DNA of 64,000 nucleotides from Hippopus hippopus (lineage: Eukaryota; Mollusca; Bivalvia; Cardiida; Cardiidae): the NCBI GenBank assembly GCA_946811185.2, contig OX328096.1, positions 35,414,011-35,478,010 of the forward strand, in the 5' to 3' direction. The notes beneath the pieces were generated by a model, which saw only the letters and a list, made by a program, of their open reading frames with translations, did not search any database and was not told the origin of the DNA. The translations under genes were made by a program, and so were the position numbers. Below are positions 10,990-19,448 of the stretch, piece by piece (position 1 is the first letter of the stretch; every line of letters begins with the position of its first letter).

Positions 10990-12112
10990 ATGGCTGGACC
11001 TAAGACCTTACTCAAAGCCGTTACGTCCGGTAGAACAAGACAAGTTCGTCTGTTACTGGATCTTGGTGCGTCAACAGAAGACGTGGATGAATGTGGACAG
11101 ACTCCTCTTATTCGGGCTGTGTTTGTTGACAATGACAGAAATCGAGACAAAATGATTAAAATGTTACTGAAGAAAGGCAGTGTAGTTAGTAAAACGGATG
11201 TTGTGGGACGCAGTGCCCTCTCTTGGGCTTGTATGTATGGAAGAGATAAAGATGTTGCAGTGTTGCTGAAATACGCCGATCTTGATATTGATTTGAATAA
11301 AGTTGACATAAATGGACAAACTGCTCTGTTTCATGCAGTATCTTCTGGAAACGCGGCGACTGTGAAACTGTTGGTGAACGCTCTTCAAAAATACGATTTG
11401 ACCGTTGATATACCGGACTCTTCAGGGATGAGCCCGCTCATGCATGCTAATCGCCTCGGTTATGATATTTGCGCGAGTATTTTGATCCATGACGGAAATG
11501 CAAAAGTGGGACTAAACCATAATAACTCTGACAAATCTACTCGAGTGGAGAAATGGGCAATAACGAGTTTGCGTGAAAGATCCAGGGCTAAAAAGTCACA
11601 GTTTCCACCTATAGCCAATAGAGGTGAAGATACAAGACTCGAATCAAGAATCAGACGAAGACGTCGACAAGGGAAAGCTTCGCCAGATCTAAATTTCGAT
11701 AGTGACTCGTCAGTAGACGAAGACTACGAGGAAAGTTTAATTCTCCGAAATCAAAGTAATTTCAGTGAAAAGTCGAGTCCACGGGTCAATACAAAAGTAC
11801 GAAACTGTCTACAAAATATTCCCCCGTGCAACATACCACCTTCAATTCTCAGATCACCTACTTTGAGTTCCTTGTGTAACGTTTCAAGCGACAACGACTC
11901 GGAGGTCGATTCCGTAGCGAGTACCATAACTGATGGCCGGACGGTAAGGGCCACCGTAGATTTACCATCTATGTACGAGTTTTATCAAGAGCAAATAACG
12001 TCATCATTTCGTCACCCGGCTAAAAAAGCAGCAGAGAAGCTACCAGAGCAGATTGCTGACAACAATGGCGAGGAATATGCAACAGAAAATGGTAACAGCA
12101 AGAAAGAAAAAG
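10990..12112 (+). CDS. Ankyrin-repeat protein, ANKRD63/ANKRD34-like, exon 1
   Basis: Exon 1 of a two-exon gene encoding 446 aa in all. I take the ATG at 10990 (MAGPKTLLKAV), since the open frame reaches further left only through non-ATG codons. Residues about 5-165 form four to five ankyrin repeats (GQTPLIRAV, GRSALSWACMYGRDKDVAVL, GQTALFHAVSSGNAATVKLL, GMSPLMHANRLGYDICASIL), which are protein-interaction modules. A basic run follows (RIRRRRRQGK, about 220-229; possible nuclear signal), then an acidic, serine-rich, probably disordered tail. Repeat spacing and the long spacer in the second repeat resemble vertebrate ANKRD63 and ANKRD34, a link I make from memory. The exon ends AAAG|GTTAGT, leaving one base of a split Val codon. 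Partners and cellular role are unknown. Confidence 0.85.
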
Positions 12113-13183
12113 GTTAGTTGTAAATAGATTTCTTTTTATAAGCGATGAAGCTTCTTCAGCTATCATGACTGTTTTCATCTGGATGATAAAATCGTCAGAC
12201 TGTATCGCTTTTACCCGTATTTATGGCATTACTGGAATGATATATTGAATTAAACGCCGTTTCAGCTCCTGTTACACGACTATTCCCACATATGATTAAA
12301 CACACCCTCGGTTACCCAGTTTCGATTCATTCTGTAATCGCCCCTGGGTTATTTTGCTGGCGTTTCCTCGTTCTCATGAATTATTCGTGAAGCATTTTGA
12401 TTGGTAATCTCAGTTTTTCTTTGAGAAAATTTAAACTATTTTTATCACAAATACGCTGTCATTTCTTTTGTTTTACTTGTCGATATCCATTCACATCATT
12501 CGTTGTAAATCAAGCTTAGCTGGAGAGTAACGTAATGCTTCAAACCTGCGTTCCGAGGATGGATTAAACATTGCCACTCGGTGTTTAGAGTGAAGTGTTT
12601 CTTTTTTTCATTGACTAAGGCCTAACTTAAATAAGGTCGACTCAACCGGGGAATTAAATACTAACCAGTGTTTTAGTTTATCAAGTCGTTCGTGCATGTC
12701 TTGAATCTTGCAAGAACTCACTTTTGAAAACATATTTTCAAAAAAAGAACATTTTGAAGTCAATGTTTGCAGTTTGTTTCAATTTAGACTGATAATCACT
12801 AATATTTCACAAGGTATTTTTTAAAAGACAGCTTCTGCAGGAGTTGGTCTCAGGCTACGGATGTTGTATAGAAAAGTTCACAGTGAATAAGTGCAAAGCT
12901 GTGTAGAACAGGGCGTCATTGACGATGCAAGCGTTATCGTGAAAAAAAAAAAAAAATCACTTACTTCAATGCCGTGTTCATACTGTAAAGATTTCAAAAG
13001 AATATAAACTTGCATGTAAGAGTATAGCATGGGTTCCAGTCCGATCATTTTTTCCTTTTCTATCTTTGGACATTACTTTGTCAAAAATGACGCCCTCATT
13101 TTTGTCATAGGCTAGTAAGAGTAATAAATAGTCTTAAAGTACACATGCCTGTACAGAAAGCATCCAGAATGATTAAAACTATC

Positions 13184-13405
13184 CACACTTTACCGAAATA
13201 TCCTGTATTTTAACAACCCTGAGGAGGAAAGGATTTGAAAACACTGTAATAAAAGGAGATAATACTGGAAACAAGTAGTTTCTCCTTTTAACACAATGTT
13301 TTTGTCCTTTCATAGGCAAATCCTATCATTTGAAACATATTTGTTTCTTACAAATTCTCTCAAATTGAACAAGATATTGTCATTTGGCAATATCTTAAAT
13401 GAGTT
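13184..13405 (+). repeat. TTAA MITE, copy
   Basis: ACACTTTACCGAAATATCCTG start, AACAACCCTGAGGAGGAAAG, core arms GGAGATAATACTGG and TTTCTCCTTTTAACACAATG, and an eroded right end near GAGTTAAAT. Confidence 0.65.
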
Positions 13406-13613
13406 AAATGAGACTTAAGTATAAAAGAATACCGATATTCAATTTAAAAAAAAAACAATCATACTTATTTCTATAGCGCAGACGGGTTTGGTGGGTATAT
13501 CATTTATCATCAGTTATTTTCTTTTGCATTACTTTTTGTATTTGAAAATAAGGCAACCTAATACATTAGTATAAGTTTTCGATTTCTCATCCTCTTCTGT
13601 ACCGGAAGATCTA

Positions 13614-15142
13614 TACTGAACCAAAAAAGAAACTTCCGACTTCTACACATATTTTTTAATGTAATGACAAGAAATCAACATGTCCAATGCCCTGCATATG
13701 TTCGGGCGAAGGATTATGTGTCAAATAAAACCAATTATAACTGAATTGTACGCATTACACAAAAAAGAAAACGTTAAATTCGATTTTCTCGCGCACGAAC
13801 CAGTGAAATCCGTGTTTATAAAATCAAACTTTTCAGTCTGATTTAATAGACGTTGTTGTCAACAAGAAAAAGACGTTGAAAAAAAAAAATTTTTTTTTAT
13901 TAAGTTTTCTTTCTTTTTGATACGCCTAGAATTCCACCAAATTTACGTGAACGTACCATTGGAATGCTTAATGCTGGTATGGCGACGAATGAGGTTGCTA
14001 GGGTTGTTGGCAGTTGTAGCCGTTCTATTCGATACTTTAGGCAACGTTTCCAAGCAACAGGGCGTACGGAAGATTTACCACGTAGTGGACGTCCGCGCGT
14101 CACGACGCCTGGTCAAGACTGCTACTTCATGAACAAACACCTACGCAATCGTTTTCAAACTGCCACTGCTGCTAACACCCCTGGTACACATAACAACCGA
14201 ATATCTGCCCAAACTGTAAGCAAAGGTCTGCGCGAAGGTGGTCTACGTGGACGTCGTCCTTACGTTGGCTGTGTATTGACGCGACGTCACCGTGTAAATC
14301 GTGTTAATTGGTCACGTACACACCATCGCTGGATAAGGCAACAATGGAATAGCGTTCTTTTCTCCGACGAGTCGAGATTTTCCATTCATCGAAGTGATGG
14401 CAGGGTTCGTGTATACTGTAGAAGAAATGAACGTTGTGCCGACTGTTGTGTACTTGAACGAGATCGTTTTGGGGGCGCAGGTTCCGTCTTGGTCTGGGCA
14501 GGCATTGCGCATGGTTATCGCACACCTCTCGTCGTGATCGATGGAAATTTGAATGCCCAGCGCTACCGAGATGAGATTCTTGCGAGGCACGTCATCCCAC
14601 TGTTTCAAAATAATGCCAATATCACTCTGTTTCAACATGATAATGCCACAAGCCATACAGCTAGAGATACTGTGAATTTCCTCAGGACGAATAATATTGC
14701 ATTCATTAATGATTGGCCTGCCAAAAGTTCAGATCTGAATCCCATCGAACACCTGTGGGATAATTTGGACCAGCGTGTTAGACGTCGCCCTATTCCACCG
14801 TCAAACATCAATGAACTAACACAAGCCTTAATCCAGGAGTGGAATAACATTCCACAGGCAGAAATCAACACACTTGTCGGTTCTATGCGCCAACGATGCC
14901 AGGCAGTACTCGATACTCAAGGTGGCCATACCCGGTATTAATGTGTGATTTTGGTCTACGACCCCTACCACATTTAATCAGCCATTTCATCAGTTTTCCG
15001 TGAACGTAGAGCGATAAAATTTTACACACAAATTCACATTGAAATACATCTTGGAATACAAGTAAAAATAATTCAACCCTTCTTTCCATATTTACGTATA
15101 TCTGCACTTAAACACAGCGGAAGTTACTTATTTTGTTCAGTA
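13614..15142 (+). mobile_element. Complete Tc1/mariner (Tc1-type) transposon
   Basis: Terminal inverted repeats read TACTGAACCAAAAAAGAAAC at the left and, in reverse complement at the right, TACTGAACAAAATAAGTAAC. Both continue TTCCG, giving about 25 bp with three mismatches. TA dinucleotides at 13612-13613 and 15143-15144 are the target duplication. At 1,529 bp with one long open frame it is the best-preserved autonomous-type transposon in the window. It lies in the intron of the ankyrin gene, in the same orientation. Confidence 0.9.
13964..14941 (+). CDS. Tc1-type transposase, uninterrupted but probably missing its ancestral start codon
   Basis: Cuts and pastes its own element at TA sites. 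The N-terminal half has the paired-type helix-turn-helix pattern (NEVARVVGSCSRSIRYFRQR) and the GRPRVTT linker. The catalytic half has SVLFSDESRF (first Asp), LFQHDNATSHTA (second Asp) and SSDLNPIEHLWD (Glu). I count 35 residues between the second Asp and the Glu, one more than the usual DD34E. The frame continues upstream without a stop to 13904 and reads TPRIPPNLRERTIG before the internal ATG. Tc1 transposases typically begin with Met just before that PR-PP motif, so the ACG at 13922 is probably a mutated ATG. The first usable ATG (13964) would lose about 14 residues. No internal stop or frameshift was seen. Confidence 0.88.
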   Translation: MLNAGMATNEVARVVGSCSRSIRYFRQRFQATGRTEDLPRSGRPRVTTPGQDCYFMNKHLRNRFQTATAANTPGTHNNRISAQTVSKGLREGGLRGRRPYVGCVLTRRHRVNRVNWSRTHHRWIRQQWNSVLFSDESRFSIHRSDGRVRVYCRRNERCADCCVLERDRFGGAGSVLVWAGIAHGYRTPLVVIDGNLNAQRYRDEILARHVIPLFQNNANITLFQHDNATSHTARDTVNFLRTNNIAFINDWPAKSSDLNPIEHLWDNLDQRVRRRPIPPSNINELTQALIQEWNNIPQAEINTLVGSMRQRCQAVLDTQGGHTRY

Positions 15143-15145
15143 TAT

Positions 15146-15336
15146 AATCTCTCCCACCGCTGACCATTGTTTCGACGATGATTATGTGGGAAAGCAGCCA
15201 GTGGCTTGGAAAGAAGATTGCGCGGAGTACTGGTAAAAGACTCCAGGAAAGCATGGATAGGTGCACTGGCCGCCGCGATATAACTGAAATAATGTTGAAA
15301 ACGGCGTTAAACACCATACAATCAGTCAATCAGTAT
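15146..15336 (+). mobile_element. 5'-truncated SINE beside the Tc1 element
   Basis: SINE body from CCACCGCTGACCATTGTTTC through AAAGCAGCCAGTGGCTTGG, GGATAGGTGCACTGGCC and GGCGTTAAACACCATACAAT to the CAATCAGTCAATCAG tail. It starts within a few bases of the Tc1 right end. Confidence 0.75.
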
Positions 15337-15517
15337 ATAATAATTTGGAAACTTTAACTCTAGTTTGACAACTCATTTTTCTGCCAGCGACTGAACCCTT
15401 GACATACCGCACTATTGTCAGACCCATAACAATATTCATAGTTTTGAATGGTGTAAATTGAATTTGCCTACATTTCGAATGCCGTCTTGCTTACTTTTGG
15501 AAGCTAGTGGGCCTTCA

Positions 15518-15746
15518 ACTCGTTACAAAAGGACAAAATTTTGGATGCAACAAAATTGGAAGCATTTGCAGACGACAACTTAAATGTTATTCAAATGGTG
15601 GAATATTTCTTTGATAGGATAGAAAGTAATGTGAGAAGAGGAGATAATGCTGGTTACCGACATCTTCTCCTCATACTACATTATTTTTAAAAGCCCTTTT
15701 TCTCCCTGGTTGTTAAAACTAGGAATATTGTGTGGTAAAGGGTTGA
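15518..15746 (-). repeat. TTAA MITE, copy
   Basis: GGACAAAATTTTGGATGCAA start, core GAGGAGATAATGCTGGTTAC, right end TGTGTGGTAAAGGGTTGA. It ends about 100 bp upstream of the exon 2 acceptor. Confidence 0.7.
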
Positions 15747-15842
15747 TCACGTGTTCGTCTCAGTCTTTTACCCAGTACACTCGTGTATTGGTGTTGTTAA
15801 AGGATGCGGAGAACTTACGTAGGTCAGTATTTTGTATTTCAG

Positions 15843-16060
15843 TTCCAAACGACACAGAGTCAAAGAAGTGGTCCAAGTTAAAGAAAAATATGAGACTGAC
15901 GGGCCTCTCAAAGTTCAACAAATTAAAACAGGCCGGTAAGGTAGATGTACAGAACCCGAGAAACAACGAGACAGCACAAGGCACCAGTATGAAGGTTATT
16001 GCCTCATTACCCGATATCTACGTTGAGAGAAAAGTTAACCTTGTACACAGTAACGACTGA
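15843..16060 (+). CDS. Ankyrin-repeat protein, ANKRD63/ANKRD34-like, exon 2 (C terminus)
   Basis: The acceptor is TTTGTATTTCAG|TTCC. The first two bases complete the Val codon begun in exon 1. The exon encodes 71 further residues after that Val (PNDTESKKWSKLKKNMRL at the start) and stops at TGA 16058-16060. It is lysine-rich with no ankyrin repeat, continuing the disordered tail. The frame is also open upstream of the acceptor, but that sequence is MITE-derived, so I start the exon at the acceptor. No clear AATAAA follows within the next 100 bases. Confidence 0.75.
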
Positions 16061-16133
16061 GAATTTTCAAAAACTTTTCACCGTCATTGTAATTATTCCC
16101 TACATGTTAAATAAGGCTGCAAACCTTTGCTTT

Positions 16134-16340
16134 GGCCATTCACCACCCAACTCCAAGTTTTAACGATGTTGACGAAGGCTTTTGAAAACATTGTGAGTAA
16201 AGAAGAAATTGCTGTTAACGAGCATTTTCTCCATTCCCCCACAATGTTTTCTACCACTTCAATGACTGAAATTATCATTTGAGTTCCACTTATTTTGTCG
16301 TCTGCAAATGCTATGAATTTCGTCTGGTCCAGAATTTGGT
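16134..16340 (+). repeat. TTAA MITE, copy
   Basis: GGCCATTCACCACCCAACTC start with AACGATGTTGACGAAGGC. The core pairs GTGAGTAAAGAAGAAATTGC with CATTTTCTCCATTCCCCCAC. Confidence 0.6.
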
Positions 16341-16663
16341 CAGAAGATTTGTATTTTGCCTCTCAAACAAATACTGAGTGGCAACTGTGGTCATGTAGAT
16401 TGTAAGGCCTATGACTGAATTAAAATGGTTCATTTTTTTTTTAAACATGCAATATTTATGGATACTAGAAGCTAAACGGATGCTCAAATAAGTCTAAGCT
16501 ACCCTTTTATCGACCAAGCTTGTTACTCACCTATGTATCATATTTCTATCGTTACCTAGCTTGATCACAATTTGTAGCTGAAGACATCGAATGTGTCTTC
16601 ATGGCATACTGATAATCAGCATTTGTCAAGGTAAATACAAGTACATGAATAGTGCATGCAGAA

Positions 16664-16770
16664 AAGCTATCCAAAAGTTGCAAGTTTCGACACAGGCCAG
16701 CCTGCACAGTGCACAGCAGGCTGACCTGTGTCAAAACTTTTTGCTTTTGGTAAACTGGAAATTCTACATG
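16664..16770. repeat. Second MITE family, internal-hairpin fragment
   Basis: GACACAGGCCAGCCTGCAC pairs with GCAGGCTGACCTGTGTC around 16688-16732. Flanking arms AAAAGTTGCAAGTTTC and CAAAACTTTTTGC match the family, but the termini are lost. Confidence 0.6.
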
Positions 16771-17008
16771 AGCGACGCTCTGGCAAAAGGGGAGTTAATG
16801 TATCTCCATGTAGCATTATACCAAGCAAGTCATCACATAATCATGGATCTCTAAAATTCATTTCTAAAAATCAACAAACTGAATTATGAGGTATCTACTG
16901 GTCTTTGGACATGCAGGAAATTTACAAATAGCACAGTGTTTTGACGCGGACCAGCCTGTGCAGATTGCAAAGGCTGGCATGGGTTTACACTTTTTGCAGA
17001 AGCATTAA

Positions 17009-17529
17009 CTCTTTACCAAACAACAAAATTGTAGTTTGATTGTTTGGTGTTGAACGCCGTTTTTCAACATTATTTCAGTTACATGTATATATCGCGGCGA
17101 CGAGTGCACCTATCCATGCTTTCCTGGAGTCTCTTTCTACCAGTACTCCGCACAATTTTCTTTCCCACATAACCATCGTCGAGACAATAGTCAGCGGTGG
17201 GAGAAGAATGAACCTTGTCGCAATGACTATCATCAATCTTCAGAAAGAGATTGGCCGAGCCAGGGATCGAACCCACGACCCCCTGATCTCAAGTCCTGCA
17301 CTCTACTGACTGAGCTACCGGGGCTCGGTACACAAATTGTAGACCTATCCAAACTGAAAGCGTCGCAGATGACATTTTAAACTTGGCTCTAATGATGGAA
17401 TTTGGCTCGAATTGAAAGAATGGAAAACATGGGAGAATAGGATGGTTACCAGCATTTTCTCCTTTTCAAACAATGTGTCCATACATCTTACTCCACAGTC
17501 ATAAAATATCTGGACTGTGTGGTAAAGGG
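17009..17529 (-). repeat. TTAA MITE inserted in the second-family MITE and itself split by a SINE
   Basis: TTAA flanks both sides (17005-17008 and 17530-17533). The body reads CTCTTTACCAAACAAC, breaks at 17034, then resumes ACCTATCCAAACTGAAAGCG at 17343 and ends GTGTGGTAAAGGG. Confidence 0.85.
17035..17333 (-). mobile_element. Full-length tRNA-derived SINE with 9-bp target duplication
   Basis: Read on the minus strand, the head is tRNA-like, with a box A (TAGCTCAGTCAGTAGAG) and a box B (GGTTCGATCCC). These are internal RNA polymerase III promoter elements. The body and the GTTCAACACCAAACAATC tail match the other copies. AAATTGTAG occurs on both sides (17026-17034 and 17334-17342), a clean target-site duplication made when the SINE entered the TTAA MITE. 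Confidence 0.88.
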
Positions 17530-17671
17530 TTAAGCCACCTTGTCACAGAGCATTCATTTCATTTGCTGGAAAGGTTCTAAGCAGGATAAGAAATCAAATC
17601 CAAACTGTCACAAGGGTTTACTATACACTACAACAATGAAAGGACTGAACAAACTCAACAATAATATAATT

Positions 17672-17932
17672 GAGCCATGCTCTGACAAAAGGGGGCTTAA
17701 TGCATCTCCGTGATGCATAATACCAAGCAAGTCATCACATGATCGTCGACCGTAAAATCCATTTTGTCTAACAACCACTCAGAATCATGAGGTAGATTGG
17801 TCCTTCGGCATACAGAAAATTGACCAATAGCAAAAGGTTTTGGCCCAGGTCAGCCTGCGCAGACTGCGCAGGCTGACCTGGGTCGATACTTTTCGCAGAT
17901 GCATTAAGCCCCCTTTTCACAGAGCATGGCGC
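17672..17932. repeat. Second MITE family, complete copy with 39-nt palindrome
   Basis: The termini GAGCCATGCTCTGACAAAAG and CTTTTCACAGAGCATGGCGC are inverted repeats. At 17844-17882 CCCAGGTCAGCCTGCGCAG, one A, and its exact reverse complement form a perfect palindrome. It contains AAGCAAGTCATCACATGATC like the other copies. A good reference copy. Confidence 0.85.
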
Positions 17933-17939
17933 ATATCTA

Positions 17940-18190
17940 TAACGATATATAGAGAGTGAAGTGATGTTTAGATCATGCGATTTGTCTTTGAAAGGGTATA
18001 AAACATTGTGAGAAAAGGGAAAAATGCTGTTTACTGACATTTTCTCCTTTTCTCACAATTCTTCAACGCTTTACTAAATAACAAATTCTAGACATGGCCA
18101 AATAGAGGGCATATGCAAACGATAACCCAAATATTGATTTCTATCTTTGAAAGGGTTTAACTCTTTATCGCACGACAAAATTTTAGGCTA
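17940..18190. repeat. Two or three TTAA-MITE fragments
   Basis: The core arms GTGAGAAAAGGGAAAAATGC and CATTTTCTCCTTTTCTCAC lie near 18007-18057, with terminal pieces CGCTTTACTAAATAACAAAT and TTTAACTCTTTATCGCACGAC. Confidence 0.55.
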
Positions 18191-18370
18191 TTAACGAAGA
18201 CGGCGAAGACGACAACAGCGAAATGACAGTAATTTGACGCTTTCCTCGAAAAACAGCCCAGGTAAAAATGCACTCTCTTGCACTACGGATCATTCCCATT
18301 CACCTCTGTAGTTGGCTCAGAAAGTAGTCCGTCATCTCGTGATATTTTCGTCACATGACCATAACTCAAA

Positions 18371-18541
18371 ATGGCGACACAAACGCCGGTGAAAGAAAGA
18401 CCAATCGATTGTTTTGTGTGCTGTTCAAACAGCATACGCCCAATCAGACTTAGTCGTAGGAAATGTGAAAAAGAGGGATTTTCTGAAAAGCTTAAATGTC
18501 TTTTAAGGACGATAACTTGTTTTTTAATGTTACAAACTTAG
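18371..18541 (+). CDS. Possible first exon or relic: 56-aa Cys-rich peptide
   Basis: ATG within AAAATGGCGAC opens a 56-codon frame: MATQTPVKERPIDCFVCCSN, then basic RLSRRKCEKEGF, then LKCLLRTITC. Several Cys residues and the basic core suggest the start of a small zinc-binding module. I do not recognise it, and no strong donor is visible before the TAG. It may be an unspliced short gene, an exon whose partner I cannot see, or chance. Confidence 0.3.
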   Translation: MATQTPVKERPIDCFVCCSNSIRPIRLSRRKCEKEGFSEKLKCLLRTITCFLMLQT

Positions 18542-18586
18542 ATCCATCGGTGGGTCGAAACTGTCATCATTCATGGGCGCAGCCAT
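18530..18586 (-). CDS. Possible divergent short first exon (18 aa)
   Basis: On the minus strand ATGGCTGCGCCCATG opens MAAPMNDDSFDPPMDLSL and stops at TAA. The end overlaps a potential donor (AGTTT|GTAACA). PMDLS fits the P-x-D-L-S pattern recognised by the co-repressor CtBP. It is too short to trust alone. Confidence 0.2.
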   Translation of the reverse strand: MAAPMNDDSFDPPMDLSL

Positions 18587-18955
18587 TTTTTTTTCAAATG
18601 GCGTAAGATTCTGATCAGTAAAGAAGCTTGAAAAAATAGTTTCATTGTATACAGGTAAATTCATCAGTTTGAATGCACCTATAATGTATCCGGAATCATA
18701 TTTCCTTTGTCTACTTTATTATGTTACACATGAAACAGTTAAACAGTAACAAAACATGTTTTCCTCGGTTTGACAAGATTCTTGTCATTTAGCCCATTGC
18801 AGAGATGTATGGTGAGAGTAACGAACGACAGCTCTGCTCGGAGATTGGTAAAAATGTCGCACAGTGTTATCAAATATGGTCTACAGTAAGGCGAAATTTT
18901 GAAATTCCTCTGCCGTTTTTTATCAACCGACTCTTGCACTGCTATGTGCAAAATT

Positions 18956-19168
18956 AACCCTTTCCTGCATGAAAAATTTTGGACTCGTCCAAATTCGAAA
19001 CTTTGCAGACGATATATTCAAAAGTGGTACAAATATACTTAAGTTCGCTGATAGGATAGAAAACGTTCAAACATAGTGGGAAAAGGAGGAAATGCTGGTT
19101 ACCAGCATTTTCTCAAAATGTTAAAAAAAACTTTCTCCTATTGGGTTGTTAAAACTTGGGAAGCTCTG
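18956..19168 (-). repeat. TTAA MITE, copy
   Basis: TTAACCCTTTCCTGCATGA start. Core GTGGGAAAAGGAGGAAATGC pairs with CAGCATTTTCTC. The right terminus is lost near GGGAAGCTCTGG. Confidence 0.65.
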
Positions 19169-19448
19169 GTGGCGGCGTACATGTATATCAAGATTAGACT
19201 GTACATAATGTAAAATATGATCTTGATATGCATCAGGGATCATAGATATACAGTCCCTGATCTGCATCGATTGCGTCTGAACTGGATCTACAATGGCCGC
19301 TTTTTCGATCTAAGTGCCCAGAAGAAAAAAATGAATACACAAGCACAAAACTCACACTTAGAAGTCGATTTATTGAATCATAAAACAACATTCAGTGGCA
19401 TAGTACAAAATAGAGAAGCAATAGGGCTATTTGGACTTCATTAAAAAA

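Larger units (their letters stand above)
12113..15842 (+). other. Intron of the ankyrin-repeat gene
   Basis: GT at 12113 and AG at 15841-15842, preceded by TTTTGTATTTC. Contents in order: unannotated sequence 12113-13183, a TTAA MITE, a complete Tc1-type transposon, a truncated SINE, and another TTAA MITE. Joining across it keeps frame (G|TT). A poly-A run at 12942-12956 is the only other notable feature of the first kilobase. Confidence 0.8.
16773..17555 (+). repeat. Second-family MITE carrying a nested TTAA MITE and SINE
   Basis: The second-family copy starts GACGCTCTGGCAAAAGGGG. It is interrupted at the TTAA of its terminal GCATTAAGCC motif (17005-17008) and resumes TTAAGCCACCTTGTCACAG at 17530. 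Everything between is a later arrival. This gives direct evidence that the inserted MITE duplicates TTAA. Confidence 0.8.
18195..18660. promoter_or_regulatory. Candidate divergent promoter / CpG-rich patch
   Basis: More CpG-rich than its surroundings (GACGGCGAAGACGAC, CGCCGGTG). It holds TCACATGACC (an E-box of the USF/MITF type) at about 18351. AAAATGGCGAC at 18368 and CAAATGGCG near 18595 match the YY1-type motif that often overlaps metazoan start sites. Short ATG frames leave on both strands. Inferred only. Confidence 0.3.

Noticed and set aside
14304..14871. Minus-strand open frames inside the Tc1 element
   Set aside because: Antisense shadows of the transposase reading frame.
17262..17326. 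tRNA-like sequence with good box A and box B
   Set aside because: It is the head of a SINE with its own target duplication. It lacks a complete cloverleaf and continues into the SINE body, so it is not a tRNA gene.
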